Assembly: GCA_002372815.1 (NCBI GenBank)
Contig: DFIR01000093.1
Coordinates: forward strand, 54,293 to 71,460
Direction: 5' to 3'
DNA from: Lachnospiraceae bacterium UBA3692
Lineage (GTDB): Bacteria > Bacillota > Clostridia > Lachnospirales > Lachnospiraceae
Length of the DNA stretch: 17,168 bases
A program made the translations under genes and the position numbers. Of this stretch, positions 14,216 to 17,168 are shown piece by piece (within the stretch, counting starts at the first letter, position 1; each line of letters begins with the position of its first letter). The notes below the pieces were generated by a model. It saw nothing but the letters and a program-made list of their open reading frames with translations, did no database searches and had not been told where the DNA came from.

Positions 14216-15160
14216 TCAGTAAAGTATGTCCGCGGTCTCCCAGTCGATGGTGTCCTGGAAGCGCGCGTTGTCGATGATCCGGACCTCCTTGATCAGCCCG
14301 CTCTCCAGGTCGCGCACGTAGATGCCGACGCCCGACTGCAGCAGCGGGATCTTGCCCTCCTCCGGCACGTAGTTCGGATTCGGCACGCCGACCCACTCGC
14401 AGACCGCCGTGAGACCGTCGTCGATCACGGATTCGAAGCGGATGATCTGGGGCATGTTGACGAAGGAGCGGTACTTCTTCTCCACCGCCTCCTTGCCCCG
14501 GATGATGCCGGAGATCGTCTCGGGGCGGTAGCCGCCGTATACGACGTCGTCCGTCATCGTGTCCATGATCCTGGGCAGCTCGTCCACAGAGCGCATGGTG
14601 GCCAGCGCCTCGCTGTAAGCCCTGAGCGCGCCGGTCATAGCCGCAGGTTCCATCTGCTTCTCAAAGGAAGGCCGGAACATCCTGTGGCGGTAGGGGCTGA
14701 TCCCCGGCACCCACTTGTAGAAATAGTAGATGCGGACCTCGTCCAGCTTGCCGCCGCCCCTCAGATCCCCGACGACCAGCACGGGAAAACGCACGATCTT
14801 CCCGGCGTGCGGATATTCAAAACACATCAGCATCTCCGTCGCCGACCTGCCGCCGGACTGTGTCTGCACCATGGGAATGATGCTGGCCCCGTCCGCCTGT
14901 GCTGTGCTGATCCAGGTCTGCGCGAACTTCCGGATCCCGTCGAGGCCCGTGAACCGCCCGTTCGGCGCGTCCACTACAGACGGGATATCCCCGAACTGCT
15001 GCTTCTCCTCGAACAGCTGCACGGCCTCCTCGTGTCTGCCCTCGCAGATGTACTTCATCAGGAGGATCTCCGGGGAGTCCGGGCGGATCCGGTTCTTCGG
15101 ATTGTGGTAATTCTCGTAGTAAAGGTTTTCAAAGCGGAAGATCTCTTCCAGAGTGCTCAT
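14216..15160 (-). CDS. Tandem NTF2/SnoaL-like domain protein of unknown function
   Basis: 314 aa, no signal peptide or membrane segment. Two NTF2-like (cone-shaped alpha+beta) domains are suggested. The N-terminal one spans about residues 30-152 (helical 'EILLMKYICEGRHEEAVQLF', later strands 'SATEMLMCFEYP' and 'DEVRIYYFYKW'). The C-terminal one spans about 172-302 ('ALRAYSEALATMRSVDELPR', 'GKEAVEKKYRSF', 'GLTAVCEWVGV', 'GLIKEVRIIDNA'). Single SnoaL-like proteins include isomerases, aldolase-like cyclases, dehydratases and non-catalytic binding proteins, so a role in modifying the polyol or keto intermediate is possible but unproven. It has an excellent ribosome binding site (GGAGGTGATC). It lies between the two kinase genes, 116 nt after kinase A with two hairpins in the gap. 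The domain call is by pattern of strands and helices, not a close match. Confidence 0.7.
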   Translation of the reverse strand: MSTLEEIFRFENLYYENYHNPKNRIRPDSPEILLMKYICEGRHEEAVQLFEEKQQFGDIPSVVDAPNGRFTGLDGIRKFAQTWISTAQADGASIIPMVQTQSGGRSATEMLMCFEYPHAGKIVRFPVLVVGDLRGGGKLDEVRIYYFYKWVPGISPYRHRMFRPSFEKQMEPAAMTGALRAYSEALATMRSVDELPRIMDTMTDDVVYGGYRPETISGIIRGKEAVEKKYRSFVNMPQIIRFESVIDDGLTAVCEWVGVPNPNYVPEEGKIPLLQSGVGIYVRDLESGLIKEVRIIDNARFQDTIDWETADILY

Positions 15161-15190
15161 TCGATCACCTCCGTTTCATACCGCCGCAGG

Positions 15191-15270
15191 CGGCAGGGGG
15201 AGCAAAGAACGTCTCCTCCCCCACCTGCCGGCTGTGAGTTCCATGCACCTTCGTCCGGTCACGCCGGACG
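15191..15270 (-). other. Two intercistronic hairpins between kinase A and the NTF2-like gene
   Basis: Hairpin 1: CGTCCGG (15252-15258), 5-nt loop, CCGGACG (15264-15270), starting just after the kinase A stop. Hairpin 2: CGGCAGGGGGAG (15191-15202) with CTCCCCCACCTGCCG (15216-15230), about 12 paired bases with a 3-nt bulge. Neither is followed by a T-run on the minus strand, so read-through is expected. They may set relative expression of the two parts of the operon by attenuation or RNA processing. Confidence 0.5.
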
Positions 15271-15276
15271 CTCATC

Positions 15277-16791
15277 TCAGTTCTCCACCCAGTCTTTGGA
15301 TCTCTCGACCGCCTTCAGCCACATCTTGTAGCTCTCCTTCATCTTCGCGGCATTTTCGGACGGGAAGTACTCCTTGTCGACCACGATGAAGTCGTTGGCT
15401 TCCTTCTGCGTGAACCAGCCGAGGTTGATGGCCGCCATCTCGGCAGCGCCCATGGCCGTCGCCTCGTCCGCTTTCTGGCGGATGACGCGCGCGCCGGTCA
15501 GGTCCGCGATCGTCTGGCAGACGACCTTGGATCGGGACACGCCGCCGTCCACGTTGATCGTGCCGACTTCGAATCCGTCGACCGCCGTGGCGATGTCCTC
15601 GAACAGATACGCGACGGAGAATCCGAAGCTCTCAAGCAGCGCGCGGACGAAGTTCGCCTTCGTGCTCCGCGCCTCCAGGCCCATGAAGGAGCCGCGGCCG
15701 TTCGCGTTCTTGAACGGCACGCCGTCCAGGCCGTTCAGGCCGGGGACGAAGTATACGCCCGCATTGTCCTCGACGGACAGCGCGATGTCATCCATCTCGC
15801 CGAAGTTGTCGAAGAGGCCGAGGTTGGTCTTGGCCCACTCAAGGGAGGTGCCGCCCGCGATGACCGCGCCCTCGAACATGAAGGTCTTGACGCCGTCGAT
15901 CATCCACGCGCAGTAAGGATAGAAGGACCCGGTCGTGTGATAGTCCTTGCCGATATTGACATCTACAAATGTGCCGGTGCCGAGCGTGCACTTGGAGGCG
16001 CCGGGCTCATGGCCGCCCTCTGAGAACAACGCGGACTGCTGGTCGGCGATACAGGCCTTGATCGGGATCTCGATGCCGAGCACATCCGCCGTCATCATGC
16101 CGTAGTCGTACACATCCGGGAGCACTTCCGGCATCATCTTCTCCGTCACATAGCCGAACTCAAGAGCCTCATACACATAGCGGTTCTCCTCATGGCTGAA
16201 GACCGGGAGGGTGCCGGCGTGCGAAGCGCAGGCCACGTGGAGCCTGCCGTTCGTCATCTTGTACAGGAGCCATGTGTCGATGCCGCCCCAGACGCAGTCG
16301 GGATCATCCTGGATCTCCTTCAGGAGTTCCGGGTTCTCCTCGAACCAGACCTTGTCGGACACGGGCATGCCGAACGCTGCGTTTGCCGTGGCCATGCCGA
16401 CGACCGGATACTTCTCGCACATCTTCTGGAATGCGGGATCCTCCAGCAGTTTCTTCCGGCCGCGGATGCCGCGGGTGTCCTGCCAGACCATGAATCTTCC
16501 GTGGATCTTGCCGGTCTTCCTGTTCCAGAAGCCGTGCGTGCCTCTCTGGTGTGTGACGCCGACGGCCGCGATCTCTTCGGGCGCGATGCCGGCCTTCTTC
16601 ACCGCTTCGCGCAGCGCGAGGACCTGCTTCTCCCAGATCTCCTCGCCATCCTGTTCGACCTCATTGGGGCCGGGATAGAACGATGTGATCTTCTCATAGT
16701 GCTGGCCGACGATCTCCATCTTCCGGTTGAAAACGACGCCGCGCAGGCCGGTGGTTCCCTCATCGACAACAAGGATATAATCTTTCGCCAT
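15277..16791 (-). CDS. FGGY-family carbohydrate kinase A (glycerol kinase-like), paralogue of kinase B
   Basis: 504 aa from the ATG at 16791, which has a strong AAGGAGG site; the in-frame extension to 16926 overlaps the DUF1667 gene and is rejected. Same architecture as kinase B: 'DEGTTGLRGVVFNR' near the N-terminus, 'QRGTHGFWNRKTGK' (82-95), 'VWQDTRG', catalytic Asp250 in 'ADQQSALF', 'GTGTFVDVNIG' and 'INVDGGVSRSK'. It shares the Glu84-to-Gly change and Ala139 at the Tyr135 position of Escherichia coli GlpK. The first ~48 residues and the block 412-455 are nearly identical to kinase B, while 96-165 and 196-240 differ most, so substrate or partner preference may have diverged. First complete gene of the operon in this window, 85 nt after the DUF1667 gene. 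Confidence 0.9.
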   Translation of the reverse strand: MAKDYILVVDEGTTGLRGVVFNRKMEIVGQHYEKITSFYPGPNEVEQDGEEIWEKQVLALREAVKKAGIAPEEIAAVGVTHQRGTHGFWNRKTGKIHGRFMVWQDTRGIRGRKKLLEDPAFQKMCEKYPVVGMATANAAFGMPVSDKVWFEENPELLKEIQDDPDCVWGGIDTWLLYKMTNGRLHVACASHAGTLPVFSHEENRYVYEALEFGYVTEKMMPEVLPDVYDYGMMTADVLGIEIPIKACIADQQSALFSEGGHEPGASKCTLGTGTFVDVNIGKDYHTTGSFYPYCAWMIDGVKTFMFEGAVIAGGTSLEWAKTNLGLFDNFGEMDDIALSVEDNAGVYFVPGLNGLDGVPFKNANGRGSFMGLEARSTKANFVRALLESFGFSVAYLFEDIATAVDGFEVGTINVDGGVSRSKVVCQTIADLTGARVIRQKADEATAMGAAEMAAINLGWFTQKEANDFIVVDKEYFPSENAAKMKESYKMWLKAVERSKDWVEN

Positions 16792-16876
16792 GTCCGATTC
16801 CTCCTTAGAAAAACGTATATAAACCGCTCTGCATAGGCCGCTCAGTCGAGAGGCCAGTTCTTCCAGTCCGTTCCGT

Positions 16877-17168
16877 TCAGCTGACGTCCCTTGCGGCCAC
16901 GATGTCCACGCCCGTGCCGCACACATCCGCGCTGATCACGTCCCCGCTCTTCACCGGCGCGCTCGCCTGGATCCCGTACAGATACGCAAGGCACTCCGGC
17001 AGCTTCGCCTTCGGGATCTCGCTCCGGCTGATCACCGGCAGCCTGTGGATCCTCCCGCCGTCGATCTTCACCGTCGTCGTCAGCATACGCACAGGGTTCG
17101 TGTACTCCGCTCTCGCGAAATCCTCTCCCCTTTTGCACGTGTTCCCGCTGATCTCAAGCGCTCCTTCC
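16877..17168 (-). CDS. DUF1667 protein (small partner of GlpA-like/FAD oxidoreductases), N-terminus cut by window edge
   Basis: The open frame enters from the right edge and ends at TGA 16879-16877; 96 complete codons are visible. The peptide starts 'EGALEISGNTCKRGEDFARA', continues 'EYTNPVRMLTTTVKIDGGRI', then 'HRLPVISRSEIPKAKLPECL', and ends 'GDVISADVCGTGVDIVAARD' plus VS. This matches DUF1667: a CKRG motif, 'P.R.LTTTV', 'IPK', and the closing 'TG.DIVA.R'. About 20-30 N-terminal residues, which in the family carry a CxxCP..C motif, lie beyond the window. In Clostridia DUF1667 genes usually follow a GlpA-like and an NADH-type FAD oxidoreductase gene, acting like the third subunit of a glycerol-3-phosphate dehydrogenase-type complex. 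A GTG or ATG at 17092-17084 would give only a fragment and is not the start. Confidence 0.85.
   Translation of the reverse strand, partial: EGALEISGNTCKRGEDFARAEYTNPVRMLTTTVKIDGGRIHRLPVISRSEIPKAKLPECLAYLYGIQASAPVKSGDVISADVCGTGVDIVAARDVS

Noticed and set aside
16792..16876. Separate promoter before kinase A (TTTATATA-like AT patch)
   Set aside because: A possible -10-like patch exists but no credible -35 at proper distance; cotranscription with the DUF1667 gene is simpler.
16842..17138. Alternative minus-strand frame of about 98 codons overlapping the DUF1667 gene
   Set aside because: It has an Arg/Gly/Asp-rich shadow composition and no family features, while the overlapping frame shows clear DUF1667 motifs and stays open to the window edge.

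Overview
The window is one stretch of a GC-rich, low-redundancy bacterial chromosome in which every convincing gene lies on the minus strand. The order plsX-acpP-rnc-smc-ftsY-...-ylxM-ffh is the classic Firmicutes (Clostridia-type) lipid-initiation / RNase III / SMC / SRP block. Together with the DUF1667 protein and the BFD-tailed FAD oxidoreductase, it points to a high-GC anaerobic Clostridia member, possibly Lachnospiraceae-like. The species cannot be named from this sequence.

Right half (about 10.1-17.2 kb, transcribed right to left): an accessory catabolic operon. In transcription order it holds a DUF1667 protein (cut by the window edge), an FGGY glycerol-kinase-like kinase (A), a protein made of two tandem NTF2/SnoaL-like domains, a second closely related FGGY kinase (B), a GlpA-like FAD oxidoreductase with an N-terminal BON-like domain and a C-terminal BFD-type [2Fe-2S] domain, and a histidine phosphatase. 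Both kinases lack the Glu of the glycerol-binding Arg-Glu pair, so the substrate is probably not plain glycerol. A reasonable reading is phosphorylation of a polyol-like compound, oxidation by a GlpA-type dehydrogenase complex (DUF1667 and probably another FAD subunit lying off the window), and possibly dephosphorylation. The tandem NTF2-like protein has an unknown role.

Middle (9.6-10.1 kb): an unusually structured gene-free region. From the phosphatase side it has a predicted three-way-junction RNA fold, a perfect 16-bp hairpin (probable terminator), a 62-bp tandem repeat array rich in CTGTCTG/CAGACAG hairpins that includes a second intrinsic terminator, and then a good sigma-70-type promoter for plsX.

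Left half (1-9.6 kb, transcribed right to left): plsX, acpP, rnc, smc, ftsY, then two genes that normally do not sit here (an ACT-domain threonine ammonia-lyase and a membrane-anchored GH25-fold protein lacking the catalytic DxE pair), then ylxM and the start of ffh. GC-rich hairpins without U-tracts flank the GH25-like gene on both sides. ffh has its own near-consensus promoter with a 13-bp palindrome filling the -35/-10 spacer.
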